From IMG/VR virus record IMGVR_UViG_3300037961_005180, positions 1 to 35,989 of that record: a stretch of 35,989 bases of DNA, one strand, 5' to 3'. The notes under the pieces are model-generated. The model made no database searches and was not told where the DNA came from. It saw nothing but the letters and a program-made list of their open reading frames with translations. Shown here one piece after another: positions 15,975 through 24,569 of the stretch. Position numbers and translations under genes: made by a program. This DNA comes from a virus. The stretch's first letter is position 1, and every line of letters begins with the position of its first letter.

Positions 15975-17208
15975 TAGCTTGTCTTAACTCTTCTAATGTT
16001 AACGTTGATCCGTCTGAACGCACGAATTTACGAAAAACATCTGTAGGATTATTATTTTTTAATTCAGATCTATAAATTTTTGATTTTTCAATACCAAATA
16101 CTTTATTCTGAGTTTCTATATCCTGTTTACTTAACCAAACTGCATAATTTTCAGAAGCCGGAACTAGTTTTCCTCTATTAGATAATCCTGTTTTTGAAGG
16201 TCTTTGTAATCCTTCTTCTAGATCATCATCTTCTAATCCAAATTGTTTTAGAAAAGAATCTTTAATTATTGGAACAATAGTTGATCTACAATTGAAATGT
16301 TGTGGAGGTTGAGGACCTTTACCCATTTCAAACACTTGACCATCAAGCCTTCCACAAATAGCAGAAGTTCGACTATCTAAAGTTGCTACATATTTATAGC
16401 GGTCAATCATATCTGAATTTGCTTGAAAAACACTATTAATAGCTGAATTACTTACTTGGTTAATACTTGTTCGAACAATAGTATCAATTTGATTATTAGC
16501 TAAAGTAGTTCCAATACCACCTTTTGCTTTTATTTGAGCAAGAGTACCTGTAGCTTCAAAGTTTAATTGACCTCTTAATTCTTTAGCTATTTGAGCAGTA
16601 GTATTATTTGATAATAAACCGGTTCGAATTGTATTTTGTAAAAGTTCAGTTTGAGATGCAGCTATTCTTCGAAAAGCAGTTCTTACATTTACACCATTAG
16701 GTAAATTAATTACAGCACCTTCACGCGCAGTCAAACTAAATTTAGGAATAGTACCAGTTTGAACTGCAAATTCTTCAGGTAAAGTAAAAACATTTATTTG
16801 ACGCGGATCAGTATTAACAACGCTTTGTGCAAACTGCGGACTTATTTCAACTGTTCGAACTGCATTTTTAGTTGCCTGACTTGGTAATACTTTTTTTAAT
16901 TGTTCCTGTATAAAATCAGATTGCAATTCAGCCAAACCTTGTAATTCTTGAGTTAAAACTAATGAACTACTTTCAGCCCAAGTATTTAAACTTTCTTGCA
17001 ATTGTAATAATAAAGTTCTTTGTCTATTAACAGCAGCCGGAGTTAAAGTAAGTTCACCAGCTTCAAATTGTTTTAATCTGTCTGTTATTCCAACAATTAT
17101 ATTGTTATATTCCTGGACTATTTTAAGAGCTACGCTGTTTTCATATCTATTTAAATTTATAGCATTTCTATATAATGCTTCCGGTATTTGTTGTTGCTCT
17201 ATAGCCAT
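15964..17208 (-). CDS. MuF-type minor head protein
   Basis: 414 residues. A long helical N-terminal region is followed by the Mu F-like domain (PF04233) with [20 protein letters not shown] and [14 protein letters not shown], in which Cys and His residues match the family signature. These proteins (SPP1 gp7 relatives) associate with the portal and enter the capsid. Starts as a TAATG overlap with the portal gene. No fused toxin domain is seen; after the MuF domain there are only about 90 residues without recognised motif. Confidence 0.9.
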   Translation of the reverse strand: MAIEQQQIPEALYRNAINLNRYENSVALKIVQEYNNIIVGITDRLKQFEAGELTLTPAAVNRQRTLLLQLQESLNTWAESSSLVLTQELQGLAELQSDFIQEQLKKVLPSQATKNAVRTVEISPQFAQSVVNTDPRQINVFTLPEEFAVQTGTIPKFSLTAREGAVINLPNGVNVRTAFRRIAASQTELLQNTIRTGLLSNNTTAQIAKELRGQLNFEATGTLAQIKAKGGIGTTLANNQIDTIVRTSINQVSNSAINSVFQANSDMIDRYKYVATLDSRTSAICGRLDGQVFEMGKGPQPPQHFNCRSTIVPIIKDSFLKQFGLEDDDLEEGLQRPSKTGLSNRGKLVPASENYAVWLSKQDIETQNKVFGIEKSKIYRSELKNNNPTDVFRKFVRSDGSTLTLEELRQANAN

Positions 17209-18593
17209 TATTCATTAGTTGTTTCTTGTTGATCCATTTCAATTAATCCACCCTGCATTGTTTTACTTAGCATTTCTTCAATATTTATACTGTCACTTAA
17301 TACTTCTCCTTCAATTAATTTTTTAAGCAGTTCTTCCTGATCTATAATTCCCTGCGCATAAATTTTTAATAATGCATCTACTTGCGCAGGTTCCAAACTT
17401 GAATCTACAAAATCTCTATTTACAAAGCTAGTTCCTGCCACACTTTGTTTTTCAAATGCTGCATGATATTTTAAACAATTATCAATTAAATCTTGTATTT
17501 GTTGACTTAAAACCATCATTGTAGAATCGCCCTGTGATCTATCAATTCTTTTACTTGTAGCTGTTTCCGCGCTCATTTTTTGCCCGAGTATAGCTGCTAA
17601 TCCTAATTCGTTTATTTGATATTCAAGTTTATCTATTCTTTCTCTTTGAGCATTAAAACTATTTCCATTTGGTTCAATATAACTTGCACTACTTCCTTCA
17701 GGCAAAGATAATGCTTCACTTGGACCAGCAGAAACCTCTTCGGCTGCTGCCGGAAATCCAAAAAAAGCAAGCATTGGAACAGCGCTTATATGTAATTGAT
17801 TATCATAATCGCTTTGAATTTGATAGCTTTTGATGTTTAATTCAGCAATATCTTCTAATGGTGGCCTGCTTTCAAAAATACCAACCTTGTTGCTATATGC
17901 GACACTAAAAGGAATAAAATCTAAACTTGTAGTTCCTTCATTTACTTTTTTAAAATCACCTTTATTATTTCTTTGAAATAATTGAAATGTTCCAGGTTCT
18001 AATACTCTTATTTGTTCAACAGTTTCTTCACCATATAAACCTTTAGGTCTTACTACTCTTTCAGTTAATCTTAATTGCGTAAGCTTTCTTAATCCATTAT
18101 CAATTTCAGTACGCCAACCAATAATGTCTCGTGGAGTATAAGGAATCCAATAAGGTCGGCCACCTTCTGCGGGGGCATCAACTAATACACCAACATGACC
18201 ATAACGAATACATAAACGAGAAATATTATAAATAAAATTAGTTAAATTATTTCCTTCAAGGTCTGTATCGAATAATTGTTCTTCAATTATTTCTGGAACA
18301 TCTGTTAATCTTACTGGTTTACGCGTAAGCATACCAGCCAACATTCTTTCCATTCTTACATAGTAAGGAGGACAAACTGAACGGGATAAACGAACATCAT
18401 AGCTTTCATCTTCTTCACGCGGTTCTTGTTTTAAATAAATTCTTGCTTTACCTCGAATTTTACTAGTACCTTCAATTAAATCTTCTATTAATCCCCAATG
18501 ACTTTGCATATTTCTCCACGCCTGATTTTGCTGCTGTACTTCTGTTACCGGTATTTCAAAACTATCAATTCTATTTGTGAAAGAGCTATACAT
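17208..18593 (-). CDS. Portal protein (DUF4055-type)
   Basis: 461 residues matching DUF4055 (PF13264) portal proteins: PPYYVRMERMLAGMLTRKPV in the N-terminal part, YTPRDIIGWRTEIDNGLRKL in the middle, and the conserved GQKMSAETATSKRIDRSQGD segment in the C-terminal third. The portal dodecamer is the DNA channel and nucleates capsid assembly. It lies between TerL and MuF. The start is ATG 18593, 27 bases after the TerL stop. Confidence 0.92.
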   Translation of the reverse strand: MYSSFTNRIDSFEIPVTEVQQQNQAWRNMQSHWGLIEDLIEGTSKIRGKARIYLKQEPREEDESYDVRLSRSVCPPYYVRMERMLAGMLTRKPVRLTDVPEIIEEQLFDTDLEGNNLTNFIYNISRLCIRYGHVGVLVDAPAEGGRPYWIPYTPRDIIGWRTEIDNGLRKLTQLRLTERVVRPKGLYGEETVEQIRVLEPGTFQLFQRNNKGDFKKVNEGTTSLDFIPFSVAYSNKVGIFESRPPLEDIAELNIKSYQIQSDYDNQLHISAVPMLAFFGFPAAAEEVSAGPSEALSLPEGSSASYIEPNGNSFNAQRERIDKLEYQINELGLAAILGQKMSAETATSKRIDRSQGDSTMMVLSQQIQDLIDNCLKYHAAFEKQSVAGTSFVNRDFVDSSLEPAQVDALLKIYAQGIIDQEELLKKLIEGEVLSDSINIEEMLSKTMQGGLIEMDQQETTNE

Positions 18594-18620
18594 TGTTTTT
18601 AAATTAATAATATCAGGTCT

Positions 18621-19967
18621 TTAGTAAATTCTAATGCCTGTTTTATTTCCTGCTCTACTATAAATCATATTAAACTCCTTATAACATAAATATCCAAGCG
18701 CGTCATTAAGGTGGTCGTAACCATTTTGTTTATCTGGATCGCCTGTTTTTTCATCATAACTTTGTAATTCCAAACATTCAATTAAGCGTCGGCAACGGGC
18801 ATAAATCGCCACACGCACCCGTCCTTTTGAGTTTTCCAAGAGTGCTTGTAAGGTTTGAACTCGGTCTTTAATTGGTGGGTTACTTCTAAGCGCCATACTT
18901 GTGAAGCCATAACTTTGCAAAATTGCAATATCTGTTTTGCTTGCGTTGATTGTTGATCTATTGGCACCACTAGCATCTGGATAAACTAAAATCTTATTTC
19001 TACCATAACGCCTAACTATTTCTCTTGCCAGAGCATCAGTATCTTGTTGTTTAGTTATTTCATCAATAATAAATAATTGATCTCCAGATGTTATACAAAC
19101 AACTGCATTGCAATTCATAACGTTAAAGTCAATTCCAATTTTTAAAATTTCATTTTCAATAGAAAAAGGTATTTCATTAATTACATGTTTGTTTCGATCA
19201 AACCTTGAATAAACTGCCCCTGTAGTTAGGTTTACAAATTCGCCATTTAAATATGCTTTTATTAACTGAGGAGGATAATTTTCTTCTAATGAAGGAATAA
19301 ATGTTTCGGGTAAAAATGGATTATCGCTTGTTTTTCCTTTTATTAATCTTGTATCTTCTTTTTTATTTTTTTCAAATGTTTCAAACGCCCACCCATGACC
19401 CTCAGGAGTTGTTGTTGCATAAAATTGCTGAATATTACCAGATCTTAATCTTGCTAAAGCCATATTCATAGCTTGCTCCGCGTCTCTTTTTGGTACAGTA
19501 TCAGCCTCATCAAATCCAACAGCGCAGAGATTTTGTCCTCGAAGACGTTGATATGTAAGGATAGTTCTTAATAAAATAGTATGCGAACCTTCTTGGAAAG
19601 ATAAAACATATTCAGGTAAAGGACTTGCACGAAAAGTATATGGTATTTCCCATTCTTCGAGCAAATCATTCATAGTACGCATTAAAATGTCACGAAGCAT
19701 AGGACTCGTAGGTTCAAAAATAGCAGAGATATGTCCGACATTCATAGCAGCAAGCATAAAAGATTTTGATACTAAAGCGTAAGTTTTACCCGCACCAAAA
19801 CCACAAACTAAAGCTAATTTTCTATGTTCAGTATCTTCACAAAATTTTTCTTGATGCGGTAATAAATTATTTCGAATTTTTGTTATAACTTCATTAGCAG
19901 AAGGTAATTCATATAAACCATTACCGCTTAATACATGACCTTGTTTTAAAGTATCTAAAAAACTCAC
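18621..19967 (-). CDS. terL: Terminase large subunit
   Basis: ATP-driven packaging motor plus headful or site nuclease. Walker A is CGFGAGKT (about residues 56-63 from the GTG start), Walker B is AVGFDEAD, followed by a coupling TTTPEG motif and the RNase H-like nuclease start IGIDFNVMNCNAV with a later YPDASG. I choose GTG at 19967 because it overlaps the TerS stop as GTGA; TTG at 19973 would add two residues. No ATG is available. About 448 residues, usual for the family. Confidence 0.95.
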   Translation of the reverse strand: MSFLDTLKQGHVLSGNGLYELPSANEVITKIRNNLLPHQEKFCEDTEHRKLALVCGFGAGKTYALVSKSFMLAAMNVGHISAIFEPTSPMLRDILMRTMNDLLEEWEIPYTFRASPLPEYVLSFQEGSHTILLRTILTYQRLRGQNLCAVGFDEADTVPKRDAEQAMNMALARLRSGNIQQFYATTTPEGHGWAFETFEKNKKEDTRLIKGKTSDNPFLPETFIPSLEENYPPQLIKAYLNGEFVNLTTGAVYSRFDRNKHVINEIPFSIENEILKIGIDFNVMNCNAVVCITSGDQLFIIDEITKQQDTDALAREIVRRYGRNKILVYPDASGANRSTINASKTDIAILQSYGFTSMALRSNPPIKDRVQTLQALLENSKGRVRVAIYARCRRLIECLELQSYDEKTGDPDKQNGYDHLNDALGYLCYKEFNMIYSRAGNKTGIRIY

Positions 19968-20287
19968 GAGCAAAGATCAGCTAATTTTGCTGCTGTATTT
20001 ATAGCTCCGAGAGCAATATTAAATTGACCGGCATTTCTTGCTTCCATTTGTAAAGTAGAACATTGAGCTAATAAATCAGCAATCATTTGAGGTCTTTCAA
20101 TATCCCAATCTTTTTTAATTTCATCTCTTGCTTTTTTTAAATAATTGTCAACTGTACCTTCAGACACCCCCCAATTTTCCCTAGCGTATCGCAAACAATC
20201 AGACCTTCTACCACCGCGCGCAATGATACGAGAAAGCTTTTGTACCCTGACTTCTATCTCAATTTTGCTTGATTCAGCAGCTGCCAT
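19964..20287 (-). CDS. terS: Terminase small subunit
   Basis: 107 residues. The N-terminal half has a helix-turn-helix (LRYARENWGVSEGTVDNYLK), the DNA-recognition part, followed by helices for oligomer formation (QMIADLLAQCSTLQMEARN). It recognises the packaging site and loads TerL. Placement right before TerL with a GTGA overlap is decisive. Starts three bases after the methyltransferase stop. Confidence 0.86.
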   Translation of the reverse strand: MAAAESSKIEIEVRVQKLSRIIARGGRRSDCLRYARENWGVSEGTVDNYLKKARDEIKKDWDIERPQMIADLLAQCSTLQMEARNAGQFNIALGAINTAAKLADLCS

Positions 20288-20290
20288 TAA

Positions 20291-21322
20291 TTAATTATCC
20301 TGAAAAAACCAATGTTTATATATTTCTAATGCTACACGCTGAGTCATAAAAGGGGGAACACTCATACCCATTACATAGCATGGATCAGTATTTAAAAAGT
20401 TAAAATCTTCTGGAAAAGTTTGTATTCTTTTTATTTCATAAGAATTTAAATATCTAGGTTTTTTCCAATAAACTAATCCCTGAGTTGCAGTTACAGTACG
20501 CGAAGGTAATCGAGGATTAACAGTACTCATGTTAAAACAATGTCCTTTTGGGTGAACAGTTGAAAATGATTTACCAGGTTTTACTTTATACCAAAGTTCT
20601 TTTAATTTATCACTAATTAATTTTTCTTCGGTATTAGGTTTTATTGTTTTACATGCTTCTGCAACTGAAATCGGTTGTTCATTAAAAATTGGTTTAAAAG
20701 GTTTTAAATTTAAATCAGACCTGCGTGCAATAAAAAAAGTTCTTTCTCTTGCTTGCGGTACACCCATTTTTGCAGCATTAAATAAAAACAATTGTGTTTC
20801 ATAGCCCGCTTTTTTAAAATCTCTGAATATTTCTTTTACATAACCACGAGCATTTCCAGCAATTAAACCTTTTACATTTTCAGCAACAACTATTTTAGGC
20901 TGTAAAAGTTTAGCTGTTTGAATGAAATGAAAAAATAAATCATCAAGTCTTTGATATTTTTGACCTTCTCTAAATTTATATTCAGTTCCCCATTTTTTTT
21001 CACGCTTGCCTGCCATGCTAAAAGTTGAACAAGGAGGTGAGCCATCTAATATATCTAAATTTTTTAATTCGTCAGGTATTTCTGAAAGTTTGTTAAATTC
21101 CTGGACTCCCATTAAATAACTATATTTAGGTTTATGGTTAGCTCTATAAATAGCCATCATTTCTTTATCAATTTCAACACCACCTAAAACATTAAAGCCT
21201 GCAAGTTTATAACCCATTGAAGAGCCACCGCCACAATGAAAACAACTAAAAACATTTAAATTATTTTTTTTAATATCTTTTAAATCAGATAGTTTCCAGG
21301 CACCAATTTTTTTTTCAATCAT
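20291..21322 (-). CDS. DNA (cytosine-5-)-methyltransferase
   Basis: 343 residues with the C5-methyltransferase motifs in order: motif I FSCFHCGGGSSMGYKLAGF (residues 25-43), motif IV GSPPCS with catalytic Cys98, motif VI AENV (147-150), motif VIII QARER (190-194) and motif X near the end (VMGMSVPPFMTQRVA). It transfers methyl from S-adenosylmethionine to cytosine C5. The target-recognition region is short, about residues 215-285. It probably protects phage DNA or marks it for packaging or replication timing. No cognate restriction enzyme is nearby. Overlaps the ParB-like gene by four bases (ATGA). Confidence 0.93.
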   Translation of the reverse strand: MIEKKIGAWKLSDLKDIKKNNLNVFSCFHCGGGSSMGYKLAGFNVLGGVEIDKEMMAIYRANHKPKYSYLMGVQEFNKLSEIPDELKNLDILDGSPPCSTFSMAGKREKKWGTEYKFREGQKYQRLDDLFFHFIQTAKLLQPKIVVAENVKGLIAGNARGYVKEIFRDFKKAGYETQLFLFNAAKMGVPQARERTFFIARRSDLNLKPFKPIFNEQPISVAEACKTIKPNTEEKLISDKLKELWYKVKPGKSFSTVHPKGHCFNMSTVNPRLPSRTVTATQGLVYWKKPRYLNSYEIKRIQTFPEDFNFLNTDPCYVMGMSVPPFMTQRVALEIYKHWFFQDN

Positions 21323-21843
21323 TTTTTATTATTAAATTCAAATCCACAACGAGGACAAGTGTTATCAAATTCACTAAAATCTGCTTCTCCGTGTTCTTTT
21401 GAACCTTCAAAATCTTTAATTTCACCGTCGCCTAATAATTGAGATAGATCATCATCATCAAAAAAAGGCTTTAAATCATAGTCCATAGTTAGTTCTTCTA
21501 ATACTTCTCTATCCCACTCTGATAAATCAGATGACCTATTATCTGCAATTGCTAAACCAACTTTTTGATCTTTAGTTAAATTAGTTCTTTTTACTGCAAT
21601 AATTTCATCTCCATTTGTTTCTATAACTTTTACATTTTTTACTCCAGCAGCTTTTGCACCTTCAATAGTTCCATTACCAGCAATAATTGTATTATTTTCA
21701 TCAATAACAATTGATCTACCAGTACCAAATTTTTCTAAAGATTCAGAAATTAATTTTGCTGATCGATCAGTTCTTAATCGAGCATTGTTCGGATCTTGAT
21801 TTAATTCCTGGATTGAGATCGTGTTTTCCAATTTTTCCTGCAT
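21319..21843 (-). CDS. ParB-like domain protein with C-terminal zinc ribbon
   Basis: 174 residues. Residues 9-85 form a ParB/sulfiredoxin-type domain (NTISIQELNQDPNNARLRTD, then the GNGTIEGAKAAGV motif that in ParB-like proteins surrounds the nucleotide site). The C-terminus has CPRCGFEFN, half of a zinc ribbon. ParB-domain proteins often sit beside phage DNA methyltransferases, as here, possibly giving DNA binding or nicking. A helix-turn-helix for parS binding is not evident. The first 77 bases overlap the upstream gene. Confidence 0.8.
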   Translation of the reverse strand: MQEKLENTISIQELNQDPNNARLRTDRSAKLISESLEKFGTGRSIVIDENNTIIAGNGTIEGAKAAGVKNVKVIETNGDEIIAVKRTNLTKDQKVGLAIADNRSSDLSEWDREVLEELTMDYDLKPFFDDDDLSQLLGDGEIKDFEGSKEHGEADFSEFDNTCPRCGFEFNNKK

Positions 21844-22018
21844 AATCTAATGATTTGTCTATTGATTTTAATTGGTTATGAACTGATAATATCAAGTCTT
21901 TTTCAATTGGCATCTTTTCTTCTATAGCGTTATCACGAATAGCTGCTGCAATAACTTCAGCTTTAAACAATAATTTTTTTAAAGATTTAATCACTGGTTT
22001 CTGTCTTTCTGATGTCAT
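21767..22018 (-). CDS. Hypothetical protein (83 aa)
   Basis: Starts MTSERQKPVIKSLKKLLFKA; an amphipathic, probably helical protein. It bridges two genes: 32 bases overlap with the upstream gene and 77 with the ParB-like gene. The overlaps are long, but bases 21844-21986 have no other candidate. The last 25 residues fall inside the ParB overlap and may be poorly constrained. No family recognised. Confidence 0.55.
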   Translation of the reverse strand: MTSERQKPVIKSLKKLLFKAEVIAAAIRDNAIEEKMPIEKDLILSVHNQLKSIDKSLDYAGKIGKHDLNPGIKSRSEQCSIKN

Positions 22019-22457
22019 TTAAAATACCTTTTGAGTTGTTTAATTGTTGTTTAACTTTAAGAATATAACTAGGAAGTTCCATTTTATTTCCTTTTAAATT
22101 TTCTTGTCTAATTTTATTTAATTCTTTACAACTAGATTCCCAACTTTCTTTTCTTAAAGTATGAATTAATCTAGTTTTATCTTTTGGTATATCTACCCCA
22201 ACATTGTTACAGATATTTGAAGATTCATCACGAAAGCCAGATTTTACAATTGAACCATCATCTCCTCTTTGTGGATAAGCAGCTTGACACCAACAAATAA
22301 TAGCTAAATCATGGTTTTGATTGTATCCAGGTAATTCATTAGATAAATATCCATCAGAATTATGAACAATTCCAGAATCATTGCAAGCGAAACAATTAAA
22401 ATCTGGAACTCGAAAAGTTAAATCTCGATCAGTAGCTGATCTTTTAAAAAAAGTCAT
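21987..22457 (-). CDS. Hypothetical protein with CxxC motif (156 aa)
   Basis: Near the N-terminus it has a FNCFACNDSGIV segment and, about 30 residues on, an ICWC pair, together a plausible zinc-binding site. The C-terminal half is basic and helical (ESSCKELNKIRQENLKGNK). The cysteine spacing suggests metal binding and possibly nucleic-acid contact. The family is not identified with confidence. It lies between the Rep-like gene and the ParB/methyltransferase pair. Confidence 0.65.
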   Translation of the reverse strand: MTFFKRSATDRDLTFRVPDFNCFACNDSGIVHNSDGYLSNELPGYNQNHDLAIICWCQAAYPQRGDDGSIVKSGFRDESSNICNNVGVDIPKDKTRLIHTLRKESWESSCKELNKIRQENLKGNKMELPSYILKVKQQLNNSKGILNDIRKTETSD

Positions 22458-22463
22458 AATAAA

Positions 22464-22616
22464 TTAAAAGTTTTGTCTAACTTCATAAATTTCTTTATAA
22501 ATAATATCTTCGGTTTCAATATCTGCTATTCCTTGTTTTAAATAATTTTTTAATACTTTTGTACTTGTATTTTTCACATCTGAATAAGTTTGATGTGTTT
22601 TTGTAGAATTAAACAT
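22464..22616 (-). CDS. Small hypothetical protein (50 aa)
   Basis: Fills the gap between the Rep-like gene and the CxxC protein. ATG at 22616 lies ten bases after the Rep stop and TAA at 22466-22464 lies six bases before the next ATG. Begins MFNSTKTHQTYSDVKNTSTK and continues with an acidic helix (GIADIETEDIIYKEIYEV). No family recognised. Tight tiling is the main support. Confidence 0.6.
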   Translation of the reverse strand: MFNSTKTHQTYSDVKNTSTKVLKNYLKQGIADIETEDIIYKEIYEVRQNF

Positions 22617-22626
22617 AATGCGGGAT

Positions 22627-23424
22627 TTAAAATGGAACATGTTTGTTCCTGGACTTTAATTTTAACTTGCTTTTTTCTTCTTGTACACAAAGAAATACTT
22701 CATAGTAGCCATCACGTAACCATTTAAAAGCATTTGGAAAACAAGTAACAAAGCCACCATCTTTTTCAATTTTATTTTGGTCAGCTATAGCTCTTAACAA
22801 AGCAGGTTTTAACTGACTTTGTATTTTTTTTGATAATTTTTTATAGTGCTGATAAGTAAGTTTTTTAGATTGACCACTAGCCCTTTTTTTAATTTTTTGA
22901 TATTGATTCCAAAAATCATTAAATTCATCAGTATATATATTATTTGTTTTAGTTATTTGTTTTAGTTTATCTTGTTTTAGTTCGTGTATCTCTCGAATAC
23001 TACCCCCCGTATCTGAGAAAGACTGGGGTGGTATCTCAGAAATACTAGTATTTGAGAAATACTGCGGTTGTTTACTGGGGTTTTGAAGTTCTGGGTGGGT
23101 GGTGGTATTTAAAAGAGACTGCCTATTTGGTGGTTCAACTTTTAATTCATGCCATACTGTAACTCGATAAGCATTTGTTGATTGAAGGCCATCTTCAACT
23201 CTACCAATTTTTTCTAACCAACCTTTTTCACATAATGATTTAATTACTTTAACAACTTTATTACGACCAATTTTTGCATCTTTTGCAATAGTTGAATAAG
23301 AAGGCCATATATTAGGATAGTAACTTTGTAAAACCCATAAAACAGCTAATTCATAAGGATCAATTCTGCCTTTTAAAGCTGTTGGTAATGATACAAAGGG
23401 CGTTTTTTCAGGTATAAAACTCAT
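22627..23424 (-). CDS. Replication initiation-like protein (winged-helix N-terminus)
   Basis: 265 residues. The N-terminus is a winged-helix domain (LWVLQSYYPNIWPSYSTIAK, then GRNKVVKVIKSLCEKGWLEK), as in phage replication initiators and replisome organisers. A Ser/Pro/Gln-rich linker of about 60 residues follows. The C-terminus has DEFNDFWNQYQKIKKRASG and FVTCFPNAFKWLRDGYYEVF, the arrangement of proteins that load the host helicase. The phage encodes no polymerase, so it likely recruits the host replisome. The start codon shares CATG with the divergent RusA gene. Confidence 0.75.
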   Translation of the reverse strand: MSFIPEKTPFVSLPTALKGRIDPYELAVLWVLQSYYPNIWPSYSTIAKDAKIGRNKVVKVIKSLCEKGWLEKIGRVEDGLQSTNAYRVTVWHELKVEPPNRQSLLNTTTHPELQNPSKQPQYFSNTSISEIPPQSFSDTGGSIREIHELKQDKLKQITKTNNIYTDEFNDFWNQYQKIKKRASGQSKKLTYQHYKKLSKKIQSQLKPALLRAIADQNKIEKDGGFVTCFPNAFKWLRDGYYEVFLCVQEEKSKLKLKSRNKHVPF

Positions 23425-23854
23425 GGTTCAAAAAATTTATATTGATGTCAAAGGGCTAAATCCAGCTCCGCAAGGAAGTAAAGTCTACTTGGGAAAAGGT
23501 CGAATGATTGAAAGTTGTAAAAGATTGAAGTCATGGCGGGATTTGATTAAGAAAAAAGTATTAAAAGCTAATAAAGAAATGATAAGTGGACCGTGTGAAG
23601 TCTTTATTTGTTTTCGTTTATCGAGGCCAAAAATACATTTTTCCAGTAAAGGTGAGTTAAAAAAAGATGCTCCAAAATATCCAATTACTAAGAACAGAGG
23701 TGATCTTGATAAATTAGTCAGAGCATGTTTTGATTCACTAAGCATGACAGCTATTTCAGATGATGCCACCGTTGTGCAGTTAAATGCAAAAAAAAGGTTC
23801 GTCACTGAACATGAAGAACCTGGAGCACAAATTTTAATTTTAAGTAAAGAATAG
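23423..23854 (+). CDS. rusA: RusA family Holliday junction resolvase
   Basis: 143 residues. The active-site pattern is clear: NRGDLDKLVRACFDSL with Asp94, Asp96 and Lys97, then ISDDATVVQLNAKKRF with Asp113/Asp114, corresponding to the catalytic Asp/Lys cluster of E. coli RusA. It cuts branched DNA during recombination or before packaging. It is a lone plus-strand gene between two minus blocks. The start overlaps the divergent Rep-like start (CATG). A TATAAA at 23413-23418 a few bases before the ATG would imply an almost leaderless transcript (weak evidence). Confidence 0.92.
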   Translation: MVQKIYIDVKGLNPAPQGSKVYLGKGRMIESCKRLKSWRDLIKKKVLKANKEMISGPCEVFICFRLSRPKIHFSSKGELKKDAPKYPITKNRGDLDKLVRACFDSLSMTAISDDATVVQLNAKKRFVTEHEEPGAQILILSKE

Positions 23855-24031
23855 CCGAACAGACCCCAACCCGCAAAAGTTAGTCTTTCCCTTCAATAGC
23901 TTTGCAATAAAGAAGGTATTTTATCCTTAAAAGGATTCGACTAAACTAAGAATAGCAGAATTATACTGGTCTTACGTTTTCTACCAACACTCATCTTATC
24001 TGTGAGTTTAAATAGCCTAACTGCCAGTTAA
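23850..24031. other. Non-coding region with AATAGC repeats and two dyads; candidate regulatory site or origin
   Basis: The spacer lies between convergent RusA and the 130-residue gene and shows no gene. It contains AACCCGCAA (23868-23876), four same-strand AATAGC hexamers (23850, 23895, 23951, 24011), a palindrome ATCCTT-AA-AAGGAT (23933-23946) and the odd dyad TAACTG-C-CAGTTA (24018-24030). Neither dyad is followed by a T run, so they do not look like standard terminators. Iterated hexamers near Rep-like and RusA genes could be binding sites for a replication or regulatory protein. Confidence 0.5.
23868..23876 (+). repeat. AACCCGCAA motif, copy in the RusA downstream spacer
   Basis: Identical nonamer to those at the two divergent early starts (25393-25401 minus, 25539-25547 plus). 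Followed by AAGTTAG, similar to the GTTATT that follows the other two. Confidence 0.75.
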
Positions 24032-24424
24032 TTAAATAAATTCAGGATAGGACTGACTTAATCTTTTTTCTATATTTTTATGGTCAACATTAAATTCAAT
24101 CAATAAATCTTCTTTTTCTTTAATTAAATCAACTTTACGTTGTTTAGTTTTTTTAATTCGATCTTTAAGATTTTTAATTTGTTCTTCAAGACCTTCAATA
24201 AAATCATCAGTATCTTGAATTTTTTCATCATGTTTTTCAAGAATTTGAAATTCTTCAGAATCTTTTCCCCAAGTGATTGCTTGTCTTAAGATTCTTTCCC
24301 AATGGTTTAATTCATCACACCAATGTTCACTTTCTTCTCCACCTAATTCAAACATTTTAGTGTGGAATTTGTTTAGAATTTCATATGCTTTTTCAGCACG
24401 ATTTAAGTAATGTCCAGCTTTCAT
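24032..24424 (-). CDS. Coiled-coil hypothetical protein (130 aa)
   Basis: Begins MKAGHYLNRAEKAYEILNKF. Residues 60-115 are a strongly charged heptad-like coiled coil (FIEGLEEQIKNLKDRIKKTK). No catalytic motif. It is the last gene of the small minus-strand early block, four bases after the 45-residue gene. Function unknown. Confidence 0.68.
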   Translation of the reverse strand: MKAGHYLNRAEKAYEILNKFHTKMFELGGEESEHWCDELNHWERILRQAITWGKDSEEFQILEKHDEKIQDTDDFIEGLEEQIKNLKDRIKKTKQRKVDLIKEKEDLLIEFNVDHKNIEKRLSQSYPEFI

Positions 24425-24427
24425 TTT

Positions 24428-24565
24428 TTAAAGTTCCGTAATAAATACAATTTTTTCGTTAGATTTAATTTCTTTTCGAATTTTTTTTATAAATTCAATT
24501 TTGTTTTCAGCTTCCGCTGTAATACAAGCCCAAGGCTCTAATTCTGCATAAAAAAGTTTTTTCAT
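24428..24565 (-). CDS. Small hypothetical protein (45 aa)
   Basis: Fits exactly between two minus genes: ATG at 24565 lies four bases after the preceding stop and TAA at 24430-24428 lies three bases before the next ATG. It begins MKKLFYAELEPWACITAEAE and ends IVFITEL. The layout looks like a beta-alpha-beta mini-domain. No family recognised; tiling is the support. Confidence 0.6.
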   Translation of the reverse strand: MKKLFYAELEPWACITAEAENKIEFIKKIRKEIKSNEKIVFITEL

Positions 24566-24569
24566 AGTT

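Noticed and set aside
19968-19973. TTG start for terminase large subunit at 19973
   Set aside because: GTG at 19967 overlaps the TerS stop as GTGA, the usual coupling in this genome; TTG would extend further into TerS for only two residues.
23485-23805. Minus-strand frame inside RusA
   Set aside because: RusA catalytic motifs on the plus strand are decisive; the minus frame is a shadow.
23933-23946. ATCCTT-AA-AAGGAT as an intrinsic terminator
   Set aside because: The stem is short, AT-rich, with a two-base loop, and no T run follows on either strand.
23855-24031. Possible tRNA or tRNA-derived attachment site (GGATTCGACT)
   Set aside because: The TTCGACT loop-like stretch is not flanked by a pairing T stem and no acceptor or anticodon stem could be drawn.
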